Assembly: GCA_037044905.1 (NCBI GenBank)
Contig: JBAOKB010000024.1
Coordinates: forward strand, 1 to 64,000
DNA: 64,000 bases
Direction: 5' to 3'
From: Hortaea werneckii
Lineage: Eukaryota > Ascomycota > Dothideomycetes > Mycosphaerellales > Teratosphaeriaceae
A program made the translations under genes and the position numbers. Every line of letters starts with the position of its first letter. Positions within the stretch are counted from its first letter, which is position 1. Positions 22,310-32,878 of the stretch are shown piece after piece. The notes beneath the pieces are model-generated. The model was given only the letters and a program-made list of their open reading frames with translations. It ran no database searches and had not been told where the DNA came from.

Positions 22310-24241
22310 TCACTCTTCTTCGCGTTGCTGGTGATCTGATGAAGCCGAGTGGGCATCGGACTTCCTCTTCTCCGCTTCGGGCAAGGACTGCTCTTTTCCA
22401 AGTCGCGGATTGCGCAGGACAAGCGAGAACGCAATAAGCAACACGCATAAGCAGATGCCACAGATACAGAGCAGACGCTGCATGTAGCGGTATGCATCGA
22501 TGACAACGGCGCGCTCTGGTGTGCCAACCGGGTACTCAGCAATGAACCCAATAGGATCTCCGAAAGCTGTCGTGGCTATGGTAGAGTTCGAAGTGACCTG
22601 CGCAAGTTTGCTGTCCAGTCGACCCGGCAAAATCTGCGTCCACATGGCGCCTGCAACAGAATTTTCAAATGCAGAGCCGATGTTGTACAATGCCAGGTAA
22701 AGCCCTGTGACAAGCGCGAGATGCTCATGCTGTGTAGCGGTCTGGATAATAACTTGCGTGGGGTACGGGAACAGGCCTCCTGCGAAACCAAGGACACACT
22801 GGCCAGCGACAACGCCAGCATAGTCGCCAGTGCCAGTGCCACCGCGGTACTCGATCAAGATCCCGAAGGAGACCATGAACATGACAGTTCCAAACACAAT
22901 CCATGGTTTCAGGTATGGAGTCAGAAACCGGACCACCAACGACAGTATCACCCCCGTAATCACAGAGACAAAGCTGTAGAGTGATGCGATGCGGGTAGCA
23001 GAGTTGACAGTCTCGTCGAAGCTGACTCGCAATACGGTGTAGAGGTAGTCGCCTTGCAAGTACCAAGTGAAATTCAGCATCCAGGCTACTCCCAGCGAGC
23101 CCCACACTGAGCGGTCAGTGAGCAGGTGAAAGGGGACCAGAGGATGACTCGTCCAGCGTTCCCAAACGATGAAGGCTGGAATAAGGCATATGCCAATGAC
23201 AAGCGGTGCAATAATGTAGCCTTGGCCCCAGGTGCTACTTTGTCCTCCCGCCAGTGTGAAAGGGACGAGGATTAGAGCAAAGATGGCGATCACCAGCAGC
23301 ACACCGATCACGTCTAGTTGGGCAAGTGATTAGAACTCGCTCATATGGGTAGTCAACATTCGTCTCATCGAACACTGGACTTACCTAGCCGCCAGAAGAG
23401 ACCAATGCAGAACTGCTTTAAACCCACCTTCCGGAAGGTGCTTTGTGTAGACTCCCCTTTTCGCTTCGCACGGAAGGCGACCAAGAGCAACGACACAACC
23501 AACGGCATAGACAACGCCGGGTAGATGATTGCCCACATGCCAATGCCCCAGCGCCATGTGGTTGAGTCAAGGACACTCTGTGCGACATTTCCACTGACCC
23601 ATGTATTAATTATGAAAGGTGTAGCCGCGATGTAAGACCACAGGAGACGGGACCGAAGCGAAGTGATATCGGCGACAATGACTTCGACCAAGAAAGTGAT
23701 GACCGTGAGACCGATTTGGTAAATAATGGCGCCTGCGCAGAAGGTTCCGACCGTGTTGGAGGAGGCCTGGATTATCGTGCCGACGACGTAGAAGAGTACG
23801 GATACATAGACGACCTCAAGACGGCCGAAGACGTCTGCAAACTTTCCTGCCGTCGGCTGAGCCGCAGCGGAGATGACGGTGCGGACGACATTAACGGTGG
23901 AAATGAGAGAATGCTCGCCGAAGGTTGACAGGGCGGTGGTCTTGGCATCGCGGTCAGTAGACTATTCCACACTGTTCAAAATGCCAAACGCCTACTTGGT
24001 ATGTATTGCGAATCTGGCCGTCCAGCCCATACGCATATGCGATCAAGAAGACGCCGATGAAGAGCGCTACGCGATCCCCAATTGTTATGTTTCGATTGAT
24101 GGCCTCGATGCGTGCGACACCGGGAGATGTGATTTTCTCAGCGGAATCGATGGAGACACGAGTATCATCGTTGGAGGGGATGAATGTCTCATTCGGCTGC
24201 TTGGATGTATTGCTCTGCGGTTGTTCTGTGTTCTGAGACAT
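22310..24241 (-). CDS. Siderophore-iron MFS transporter (ARN/SIT family, MirB-like)
   Basis: Three exons, 23996-24241, 23385-23940 and 22310-23313, encode 601 residues. Hydrophilic N-terminus, then GDRVALFIGVFLIAYAYGLDGQIRNTYQ, the first membrane segment typical of siderophore transporters, with the intron right after TYQ; STVNVVRTVISAAAQPTAGKFADVFGR is the conserved loop of the family. Fourteen hydrophobic segments are expected. It imports ferric siderophores by proton symport, fitting the H+-ATPase next door. The short basic tail is normal. The single GATA element upstream would suit iron repression by a SreA-type factor, but one site is weak evidence. Which siderophore is carried cannot be told. 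Confidence 0.92.
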
Positions 24242-25122
24242 ATCTACGTCCCCTCGGTGGCTACACTCAGCGGAAGATGGACAGCGATTGATAAGATGGT
24301 GATTGATTAGATTTTCAAGTCGATCAGCACGGGGACATTTTTTTCCTCGCCCGCCGAGACACTGCCAAGTCTCACCCCTTTGCCGTGAATTCCTCCGATT
24401 TCGGCAACGAGGCTCTCAGAAGAGATAGAGTATTTTCGGCGTTCTGCGACGGCACCATGGCGGCGAACAGTAGAAATATGGGTCTCACGTTTGGTCATAT
24501 CTTCGATCAGCGGCGCATTCCCTTCAAATGCCAGACCCGGTACTCGGGTGCTTACATTCATTACACCGTTATGAAGCCTCGAGAGTGCCCTACGAGCGAG
24601 ATTTTGGAAGTCCACTTTAACTACTCCTGCACTGCGACAAGGTCACATTGTCACATCAACGGAAAACGACTCGGAAGCTCATACGATCCCAGTGCCGCAG
24701 CTCTCGCCTTGAAGCCAGCAAATCATAACACATTTGCAAGAGCTCAAGTCCTCCGATCTGTAGACTTGCCCATGTATTTCGCAAGCGAAAGACCACAATA
24801 ATTGCTGCCGGTCCTTGCATATATGCTGAAGGACGTTCCTGGGCTTCTCACCGGTGATCGCCACTCTCAAACTCGTCTGCGTCCCGCGCATTGTGCAGGT
24901 GTGACAGCGTCTGCATGTAAGTGGTGGGGGCTATATTGCTTTCGCAGCTTCTTGCAGCTCACCATGTCTCCCAAAACCTTTAAGGTCGGCTGAAAGATGG
25001 ACGATTTTCGCTTGCTGTCCAAAATCGACAGGCTTTTGAGTGACAACTTGGACTTTCTCTCGATACACAGGTTTAACTTCACCTTTGATACCTGAATCAG
25101 ACTCCATTTTGATTTCGACGCC
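24242..25122. other. Divergent promoter region, siderophore transporter / GMC oxidoreductase
   Basis: 881 bp between two divergently transcribed genes, which may share control. No convincing gene inside. Confidence 0.6.
24289..24294 (+). promoter_or_regulatory. Possible GATA-factor site upstream of siderophore transporter
   Basis: TGATAA fits the HGATAR consensus of SreA-type GATA repressors and is about 50 bp before the transporter start. Short motif; chance occurrence is likely. Confidence 0.2.
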
Positions 25123-27538
25123 ATGTTGATCCAAGTCGCCCAGGTGTCTGCGCTTTTCGCCGTCCTAAACACGGCACTTGGCTCTCCTACTACCCGTTTC
25201 GCTCCACATGCAATTGTTCACCATCATCCGTCGCACCTACATCCTGAGTATGACTACGTTATCATTGGTGGCGGCACAAGCGGTCTCACAGTTGCGAATC
25301 GACTTACCGAAGATTCTAGAGGTGAGAACGGTGCAGCGAAGCTGATGTATGCCTTAGTGCTTATGTGCTCTTTTAACAGTCACTGTGCTCGTCATTGAGT
25401 ATGGTTATCTGTGTGTAACTACCCGGAGGAAGCCAAAGAGGTACATCAGAGCTAATGAAGGGGGCAGCGATAACGAGGAGTCCGGCACTACATTGCCTGG
25501 TCTTCCAGTCCCGGACAAGTATTTGCGAAGTGAGGAGAGTACGCCTCAGCCAGGATTGATTGGCCGTACGAGTGGCTTCAGTACTGGAGCTGTCGTCGGT
25601 GGTGGAACCGTTGTCAATGGCAGGTTTATAATCCCGAATATTCCTCACATTGGATGAGCCATTCAGCAAACTACTAATCGCTCAACAGGCATGTTCTTCA
25701 ACCGCGGTTCCGCAGAGGACTACGACTCCTGGGAGGAGCTAGGCAATCCAGGCTGGGGCTGGAAAGATCTGCTTCCATACTTCAAAAAGGTAGAGCCAGA
25801 CCATGCGTCCATGTTGACCGGCTTGGTTGACACGGCCTTTACACAGAGCGAGACCTTCACACCACCATCATTTCAGATAGCGAACGAATATGCCGATATC
25901 ATCTCTCCAGACCTCGCTCCTCATGGCACTGACGGACCTGTTGGTTCGAGCTTTCCAAACTTCCAGTGGCCGATTGCGAGTGAGTGGTGCTCTACATTTG
26001 CATAACCTATAGCCTAATTCCCATTTCCACAGAAAACTTCTTTCGGGGTTGGAATGCCATTGGCCTCCTCACGCAGCCACAGCCGAATGCCGGCGACGCC
26101 AATGGTGTCATTTACGGCCCCTTGTCTTTGAACGCAAAGAACCAATCCCGGTCGTCGGCGTCGCGAGCTTATTATCGCCCAATCGCTGGAGAACGAGGCA
26201 ATCTCCATCTCATCGTCGGTCATGCAGTGTCGAAGATAAACTTTGACAGTTTCACAGCACGATCAGTAGATGTAAGGGATCAGCATATTCGACTCTGTGA
26301 GCTTAATCTGACGTGCTTTCTGCAAGTTCATTCGCAGTAATACGACAACAAACAGCAGCAGGAACCCAATATCGAATGTTAGAGCATGCCGTGAGATTAT
26401 ATTAGCCGCAGGTGCCCCCTACACTCCACAAATCCTGCAGCTTTCAGGCATAGGTCCTAGAAAATTGCTCGAAGGACTCGATATCGAGACGATAGTCGAC
26501 CTTCCCGGTGTTGGAAGTAACTTTCAAGATCAGCCCACGATGTTCATGCAATACACATGTAGGCCCTCAGCTACAGCTCCATCGCAATCGCAATCGGAAA
26601 CTAACTTCGCCTTGCAGATAGCAATTATCCTTATCCCTCACCCGAATGGCTAATCACCAACGAGACCTGGACAAACGAGCAGCTGTCTCTCTACTACCAC
26701 AACCGTACAGGTAATCAACTGTGACGGCCGATATGCGTTTGAAGCTAGGATCTAACTACCAATCGTAGGCCCTATGACTATGACCTACTTCAGTGGAACA
26801 CTTGTGGCGTACCTTCCTCTGCAGAACATGACAGGCGAGTCCGAGCGGATCCTGCAATGGGCTTCAAACGTCAACATAGGCAGTTTGCTCCCTATCGACA
26901 CTGATCCGGCCGTCCTCGCTGGCTATCAAGCGCAAACCAAGATCTTATTGGAGCGTTATAGATCGACCCATACTACGGTGCAAGAGGTAGCATTTGGCGG
27001 TCGGGATAGTGTGGCCGTCGCACTACTGAAACCATTGAGTCGTGGCTCCATCAAAATCAATAGCACAGACCCCAGCAAGACGCCCCTTGTCGACTTCGGT
27101 ACTTTCTCACACCCGACTGACCTTGAAATCGCTGTCGAAGCAATCAAGAAAACCCGGGACTTTATGACCTCGGCACCGATGCAAGAGACTGGAGCTGCTG
27201 AGATTCTTCCCGGAGCGAACATCACAACTGACGACGAGATTGCCACTGCAATCCGAAACTTCGCGAGGAGTACGTGGCAGCACCCTGCATCCAGCTGTTC
27301 GATGATGAGAAGGGAGCTTGGCGGGGTTGTGGATCCATCCTTGAAAGTCTACGGGGTGCAAGGATTGAGAATCGTGGATGCATCGATTATGCCCATTATC
27401 ATTGGCTCTCATACATCATCGACCGTCTACGCTGTAGCGGAGAAGGTAAGAGATCTGTTCCCGACACAGACGTCGCATCATCGGCTAATTCTTCATCTAT
27501 AGGCAGCCGATATCATCAAAGCTGCACAAAGGCATTAG
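25123..27538 (+). CDS. Secreted GMC flavoprotein oxidoreductase (AA3-like)
   Basis: Eight exons, 25123-25321, 25380-25619, 25689-25979, 26033-26271, 26327-26558, 26618-26710, 26769-27445 and 27503-27538, encode 668 residues. MLIQVAQVSALFAVLNTALG is a signal peptide. FAD-binding YVIIGGGTSGLTVANRL, then GAVVGGGTVVNGMFFNRGSAEDYDSW, ILAAGAPYTPQILQLSGIGP, and the catalytic pair His603 (QHPASSCSMM) and His646 (GSHTSSTVYA). Such enzymes oxidise alcohols or sugars to aldehydes/lactones with H2O2 release outside the cell; the substrate is not evident. The segment just after VIEYGYL is unusually basic and unlike relatives, so an unrecognised intron there is possible. The second intron starts with GC instead of GT. 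Divergent from the siderophore transporter. Confidence 0.88.
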
Positions 27539-27682
27539 GTTGTTCAGTCAAGGAGCAAGACCGAAGTGTTCTTTCCCAGAGTCATAGTGAATGTTACGAG
27601 CCACAAGTGAGATCTACATTTCCTTTGAGCTACTAGATTGAGAATGTGACATACCCATTGGACTCGCAACTTATTTGTTGCT

Positions 27683-28301
27683 TTAGACGTCGCGACAAGT
27701 GCCATCAGCTCTACTGCAACCATCCGGACACGGATCTTCGGGATCGAATTGCCATGAGAAATACGAATCTGTCTCGTTGGTGAGCACATCGGCAATAAGC
27801 CTGCCAGCATTCGGAAGGTCGAAGGATTGCCGAAAGACATCGACAGAGCTGATTCGGATCTGGCCCCAGCCCTTGTCGATCAAGGTGTTGATTGATGTCC
27901 CGTAAATGTATTCCCTGAAGCCTGCCCATCGAATCGCTGAGGCGCACATGGGACAGCTCTCGGCGTTCGTGTAGAGGGACAGCGTTGGCCATACCTCGGA
28001 CGCTTCGGCGGCCGTGAGCTTGTATTTCCCTTGTGGATTGGTAAGAATCTCTGTGCAATTGTTGATGGCGACCATCTCCCCTGTTGTGTGGTAAGCCTTG
28101 AATGTCCACAGGAATTGGGTCACCAGCAATTCATAACTCACCATGTAGGGTTGGATTGCCCGTTGCACTGTTCATGTTCGCCCCGCTGCATATCAATTGT
28201 CCCATGTCGCTACTATCGGTGTGATTCACAACGACGGACCCGAAAGCGGCAAAGGGGCATGTTGACTCAGTGGCAGTGAGAGCCTCGTTCGCCCTTCGCA
28301 T
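27683..28301 (-). CDS. CMP/dCMP-type zinc deaminase domain protein, N-terminus disrupted by a stop
   Basis: Exons 28142-28301 and 27683-28080 give 185 residues from the first ATG after an in-frame stop. Zinc site complete: His53-Gly-Glu55 spans the intron (LH|GEMVAIN), Cys96-Pro-Met-Cys99 supplies the other ligands, so the fold could be active on a cytidine/guanine-like base. Upstream in the same frame, ATG 28448 starts MLQLIAVICLVAYVTC, a signal peptide, and 42 codons later TAA (28320-28322) interrupts just before STRGYWMRRANEAL, where the domain begins. So either a secreted deaminase was broken by one nonsense change, or a shorter cytosolic form starts at 28301. It sits 3' to the GMC gene, convergent with it, with 144 bp between. 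Confidence 0.75.
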
Positions 28302-28448
28302 CCAGTAGCCGCGAGTACTTTAAGGGATGCCATTGATAGTGTGGTGCCCACTGGTCAGAGGCAGTTCGGCTAGTATCCCCCGTGCGCCAGAATGTTCATG
28401 GCATGTCACGTAAGCAACAAGGCATATGACAGCAATCAGTTGCAGCAT
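28302..28448 (-). pseudogene. Signal-peptide exon remnant of the deaminase, ends in premature TAA
   Basis: Reads in phase with the deaminase domain and has a good hydrophobic leader, but codon 43 is TAA. Could also act as an upstream ORF. Confidence 0.55.
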
Positions 28449-29603
28449 CGTCAATTCTGCCCAAAACGACAGATGTTGTCGTGACAAGAAGTATTATAGA
28501 GGGACTGTCGCATTGGAACGGACGTGGATATGCAGAGACTGGAAGTTGCAGGCCTCCGGCGAGTTCGGCGTTGCCTATCACGAAGAATGATTGGTCGGCC
28601 GAACATGAGTTGGCCGAAGCTAGACTAGATAATGATTTGGAAGTCCGGTGAGCTTCAGCAAGGTTGTCCAGATGTCTACTGTTCATCCTACACGGCACCC
28701 CCTAAGCTATTCACAGTCTCCGTTCTGATCCCCAAGAACAACCGTCCCGTCGCGAAAGCACTCCTTCTCTCTCTTACGGTCGGTTGCTCTATGCCGTATG
28801 CAGAAGCAAATGCAACAACATGGCAAGAAATGTGGGCTGTGATACTAGTTGAGACTGGCCACATTGTCTGCTGTAGAGTCCTATAGATTACCACAAGTCC
28901 GTCTTCCTACGGACCTCACCCGCGCTTCGTCTCTCAGCTTTACACACAATCTGCGTGCCACCGTACTAGCTTTTGATGATCGGATCTTCAATCGCTCAAC
29001 CGACGAAATGCAACCGAATCTCCGTCTGAACGGTCGAGATTCACATTCGCGAGCGTCTTGAAGGTTGTTGTAACGGGAACGGAACAGATACAGTAGCCGA
29101 CCATCGGTGGTTGGGCACAGCGACGCTTCGTCTGCATGGGAAGAAATACAGGTAATTAACATGATTTCCTGTCCCGGAAGCTCGCATTTAATGTCCACAG
29201 GAATCCCAAAAGAGCTCCGACGGCCGCGTGAGGTTGGCGGGGGGTATGCATGCTGTCCCCGACCAGGGAAACCCTCCGGGCTTCGCTCCAGGCACCTGCT
29301 TATTATCCAGAGAACGAATTAGACCGTTGCACTTCTCAGCAGCCTGACTTGCGAGGTCATCAAACGGATCCTTTTGCAACTTCCAATGCCGTCGCCATCC
29401 CATTACATGCTGCCTAAACCAATTTAACGCCGATCCGGCCGCTAAATCCGTCGACCGGGTCTGGAGAGCTTGGAGAGCTTCCGGGATGGAATATAAGTAT
29501 TCGACTGTGTCGCCTTATGATCGAACGCAATTCACGAACTACAACCTAGTGTCCATCTCACAACATCAACAATCGACCAACACCTGTCCAAAGACATCCA
29601 ACC
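28449..29603. other. Divergent promoter region, deaminase / short-chain dehydrogenase; no gene
   Basis: No recognisable gene. A TATA-like ATATAAGTAT at 29491-29500 lies about 105 bp before the dehydrogenase start. Confidence 0.5.
29491..29500 (+). promoter_or_regulatory. TATA-like element of the dehydrogenase
   Basis: ATATAAGTAT about 105 bp upstream of the ATG, a plausible core promoter. Confidence 0.4.
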
Positions 29604-30549
29604 ATGGCCACCGACAAGACCATCGTTCTCATTACCGGAGGTGAGCGAGACTCCCCTGTAAAATACACAGCAATAGCTCACACTTTACATAGGCAACAGC
29701 GGGATCGGCTTCGAAGTCGCCGCCCAGCTCCTGGCAGACAAGACCAAACACGTGATCCTAGGCAGCCGATCCCTCGAGAAAGGCGAGGCAGCCGTGAAGG
29801 ACTTACAATCCCGCGACCTCCCGGGCTCAGTCGAGCTACTACAGCTCGACGTAACAGACCCCCAATCCATCGAAGCAGCGGCGAAGACGGTCGAGAGTCA
29901 ACATGGAAGGTGAGCTTCGACGTTCCAAAAACTTCTCCGCCGCGAAGGGAAACCCTTAGACTGACATAGAGATGGGGGGCACAGATTGGACGCCCTAATC
30001 AACAACGCAGCCATCGCCTCCCCCCCGGAAGGAACCCCCACCGCCGTACTAAACAACTACATGACCGCGAGCCCGGACAAACCCACACCTTTACAACCAC
30101 TGGCGGACTACACAGCCCAGTGTTTCCAAGCCAACGCCACAGGCCCACTACTCATGGGCGAGGCCTTCTGCCCCCTACTCCGGAAATCCAGCACAACGCC
30201 GCGGATAATCTCCGTAAGCTCAGGCGCAGGCTCGATAACCTCGCGCCTGAACCCGAAGGGACCCGGAGCCATGATCCGAGCGCCGTGGTACCGGGCCAGC
30301 AAAGCGGCGATGAATATGGTGACGGCGTGTCAGGTGGCGGACTACGGCGGGGCGGGGTTCAAGGTGTTTGCGTATTGTCCCGGGTACACGGTAAGTAATT
30401 TGTCTGGGATGAATAGGGCGGAGAACGGGGCGAAGCCGACGAGTCAGGGGGCGCGGCCGATCGTGAGGATGGTGAATGGGGAGTGTGATGAGTGGCATGG
30501 CCGGTTTGCGCATGAGGATGGGGACGGGCTGGGAGAGTATGGGTGGTAA
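29604..30549 (+). CDS. Short-chain dehydrogenase/reductase (NAD(P)-dependent)
   Basis: Exons 29604-29640, 29693-29909 and 29985-30549 encode 272 residues, the usual size. Classical SDR landmarks: TGGNSGIGF coenzyme loop (residues 11-19, split by intron 1), LDVTD, NNAA, the catalytic Ser in ISVSSGAGS, and Tyr187-x3-Lys191 in YRASKAAMN. The carbonyl/alcohol substrate cannot be told; relatives include carbonyl reductases. A Pro/Thr-rich insert (about 98-115) follows NNAA. Stands alone between divergent promoters; its 3' end faces hacA. Confidence 0.9.
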
Positions 30550-30978
30550 GAGGTCTCTGAGAGTCTGTTGGGATGATGTTGGGTTCAGAGTCGACAGCGA
30601 AGTGAGGGATGTTGTTAGTGCCAGCAGTCGTGTAATGATCTTGGAACGAACCGAGCCCAATTTCTTTTTATTGGAGAGCATCTCGGCCAATCCAGTAGGC
30701 AATAGAGACAGGCGCCAAACCGCCTCGATTTCCATCCTCTAACGCTGCCTCTTCGTGAGTGAGATGTCATGACCTTCCTTCTCGAGTAGACCCGGGTAGC
30801 TGTTCAAGGTTCATTAAATGCCTATTGGAACCGCACATGAGGGTAGACAATTGACAAAAAGACTAATGACACATGACAATATGGTAAGACGTTTTGTAAG
30901 ACATCAGCATCATGATACTGGTACAGGCGCTGCCTACGCTACTGTGACTTTTTATTCCCCCCAGTGACCGTAAACGCC
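30550..30978. other. Convergent 3' region between dehydrogenase and hacA
   Basis: 429 bp between two convergent genes; presumably both 3' UTRs. No gene. Confidence 0.5.
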
Positions 30979-32279
30979 TCAAACGCCCGCATTTCCATCG
31001 TGGCTCTTCACTACATCGTTATTGTGCTCGGTAGGATCCCGCTTCAGGGCCTTTCGCTGGCGTGAGCGGTGATGATACTTCGCCTCGCGGCGCACCGTCT
31101 TGGCCCTCGCCCGGAAGACATCATCCGTTGACGACCGCTGAAGCGCTGCGAGAGCGCCCTGCCGGGCCAGACGGCTAGTCGCTGCATTACGCTGCGCCAT
31201 GGCCGTCGACCGCAACAGTAGCGGAGTCGTCATGGATGAAGTCATCGAACGAGAAGTCAAGCGGTGGGTTGAAGCTTGCATCATACGCGCCATCCGCGAA
31301 GGCGAAAGGCTCCAGATGCCGACCAGGAGAGTCTTGTAGCAGGTCTGGATCTGAAGCATCATGAGATACAGGAAGAGAGCCGCCCAGGAGGAGCTGGGCG
31401 AAGTTGACGTCTTTGGAGGCTGGATCCTTGAAAGGGTGTTGTTGATGCTGCTCGCTGGGCTCGACCGACACTGCAGGTCGCACAACATTGCTGCAGAATG
31501 TTGTGTCTGGTCGAGGGGCGAGAGCGTAGGCTTGGAGTCCAGGTGGGAGGTCTCAAAGGCGGGCGGGATGGTGGACGGGAAGGGGTGGTGGTCGAGCGGT
31601 TCCTGCTTGATGTGCTGGTCTTGGTGGAGGTGGAACATGTGGGTCGCTGGTGACGAAGGGCTCGGGGCTGCCTCGGCTGTACCATGTGACTCGACGAGTG
31701 ACGGTGCTGGCGTATCGACCCTGGGACAGCAGTTAGTATCACGTGATAAAAGCGTAGTAAGGGTGTTGACAAGGCAGGTACGACGTACATATCGCTGCTC
31801 AGCTGGACGTCTGGCAATTGGATGTTGGCCGGGAGTGGGCCGTGTAACCGGCGGTAGGCTTCCAACTCGGCATTGGCGCGGGCAAGAGCGACGGCGAGCG
31901 TCTCGGTCTCTTGCCTCTTTCGCTCCCTCGAGTTGTGGGCGGCCGCGCGGTTGCGTTTAATGCGCTCGATGCGGCGTTGCTCCTTCTCATCGTCGGTCTT
32001 GGCGCGTTTGCGCGGTGGGAGATGCGTCTTGGGCTCAGGCAGTTCCTGCCCCCACGACTTCCTCTTCTTGGCCGGCTTAGACTGGACGATGACGGGCGGT
32101 GGTGATGCCTGACTCGCGTCGGGCGCGGGCGAGGCGTCTTGCGGGTCGAAGGATGGTGACGGTGAGGCGGAAGAGTGAAGGTCCTCCATCTTGAGGAACT
32201 GGTCGGAAGTCATAGTGCTGTCGCGGCGATGGTCGTGTGTGTTCATGGCGGGGGTCGAGAGATGAGAGAGAGTCTCCAT
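30979..32279 (-). CDS. hacA: HacA/Hac1 bZIP regulator of the unfolded protein response
   Basis: Exon 31789-32279, a normal intron 31721-31788, then 31720 onward. The basic region (ELPEPKTHLPPRKRAKTDDEKEQRR...NRAAAHNSRERKRQ, Asn110) is diagnostic for HacA. Two products are encoded. Unspliced mRNA reads to 30979 (410 residues). Removal of a 20-nt non-spliceosomal intron (31474-31493) shifts frame so translation ends at 31187 (334 residues), giving the acidic, aromatic-rich C-terminus (LDFSFDDFIHDD) expected of the active factor. In fungi Ire1 cuts this intron on ER stress and the product induces chaperones and secretion genes. The start at 32279 is a choice; later in-frame ATGs (including that of MTSDQF) are possible. 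The leucine zipper is short, and the usual Gln of NRAAAQ is His. Confidence 0.93.
31466..31503 (-). promoter_or_regulatory. Twin Ire1 stem-loops bounding the 20-nt hacA intron
   Basis: On the mRNA, CAACATT pairs with AATGTTG around the seven-base loop CUGCAGC; then CGAC pairs with GUCG around CUGCAGU. Both loops fit the Ire1 consensus CNG|CNGN with cleavage after the third base, releasing exactly 20 nt. Seen directly in the sequence. Confidence 0.9.
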
Positions 32280-32878
32280 GATAGGCTTGTCAGCAGCTAA
32301 AAGAAAGGCTACATTGCTGGAGTCAGAGTCACGAGCTCGGGCTTGAGGACAGGTGGACGAGTGGGCAGCGTGCGGGAGAGGCAGCTGCTTTAAAGTGAAC
32401 ACGTTGCAAGGAGGCGCCTGCGCTGAGACCCGAGGACCCTTATCCGCTGCTTATTGTCGCCCACCAGTTCCCCCTCAACGGCCTCAGCGGCCCCGATGGG
32501 CGGAGGGGGGAGGCGCTGCCAAGCCCTTGCGTAAGCGATCCGCGGCCCTAACCGTACCGCATGCGGGATAGCGGCTCCATTGCTGCTATAACGAGAACCT
32601 TCCATTATACATGAGACCACCAATCGTGTCCGTCTCCTCCAAGATAGTTACAGCTGGAATGCACTGACAACGCATTTTTATTATCCACGATATATTATGC
32701 GGCGGCATCTAGACTCGGAGTGACTCCTGTTTCACGCGAGAATACTACCTCACCCCTATAAGTATCTACCTAGGTACATACGCATCTAAGCCCACAGTCG
32801 GCTGTAAATGGGATTTAGCCGATAACCAGAATGAAAAATACTAAATTCCCAGAATACACTCAAGATCAATACTTAACT
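32280..32878. other. hacA 5' region; no gene
   Basis: Upstream of hacA and downstream of the next minus-strand gene. The hacA frame stays open from a GTG at 32402, so a longer leader is possible. No uORF was proven. Confidence 0.45.

Noticed and set aside
6405..30549. One biosynthetic gene cluster spanning synthetase, oxidoreductase, transporters and dehydrogenase
   Set aside because: The genes are spread over 24 kb with housekeeping genes such as the H+-ATPase between them and typical tailoring partners missing.
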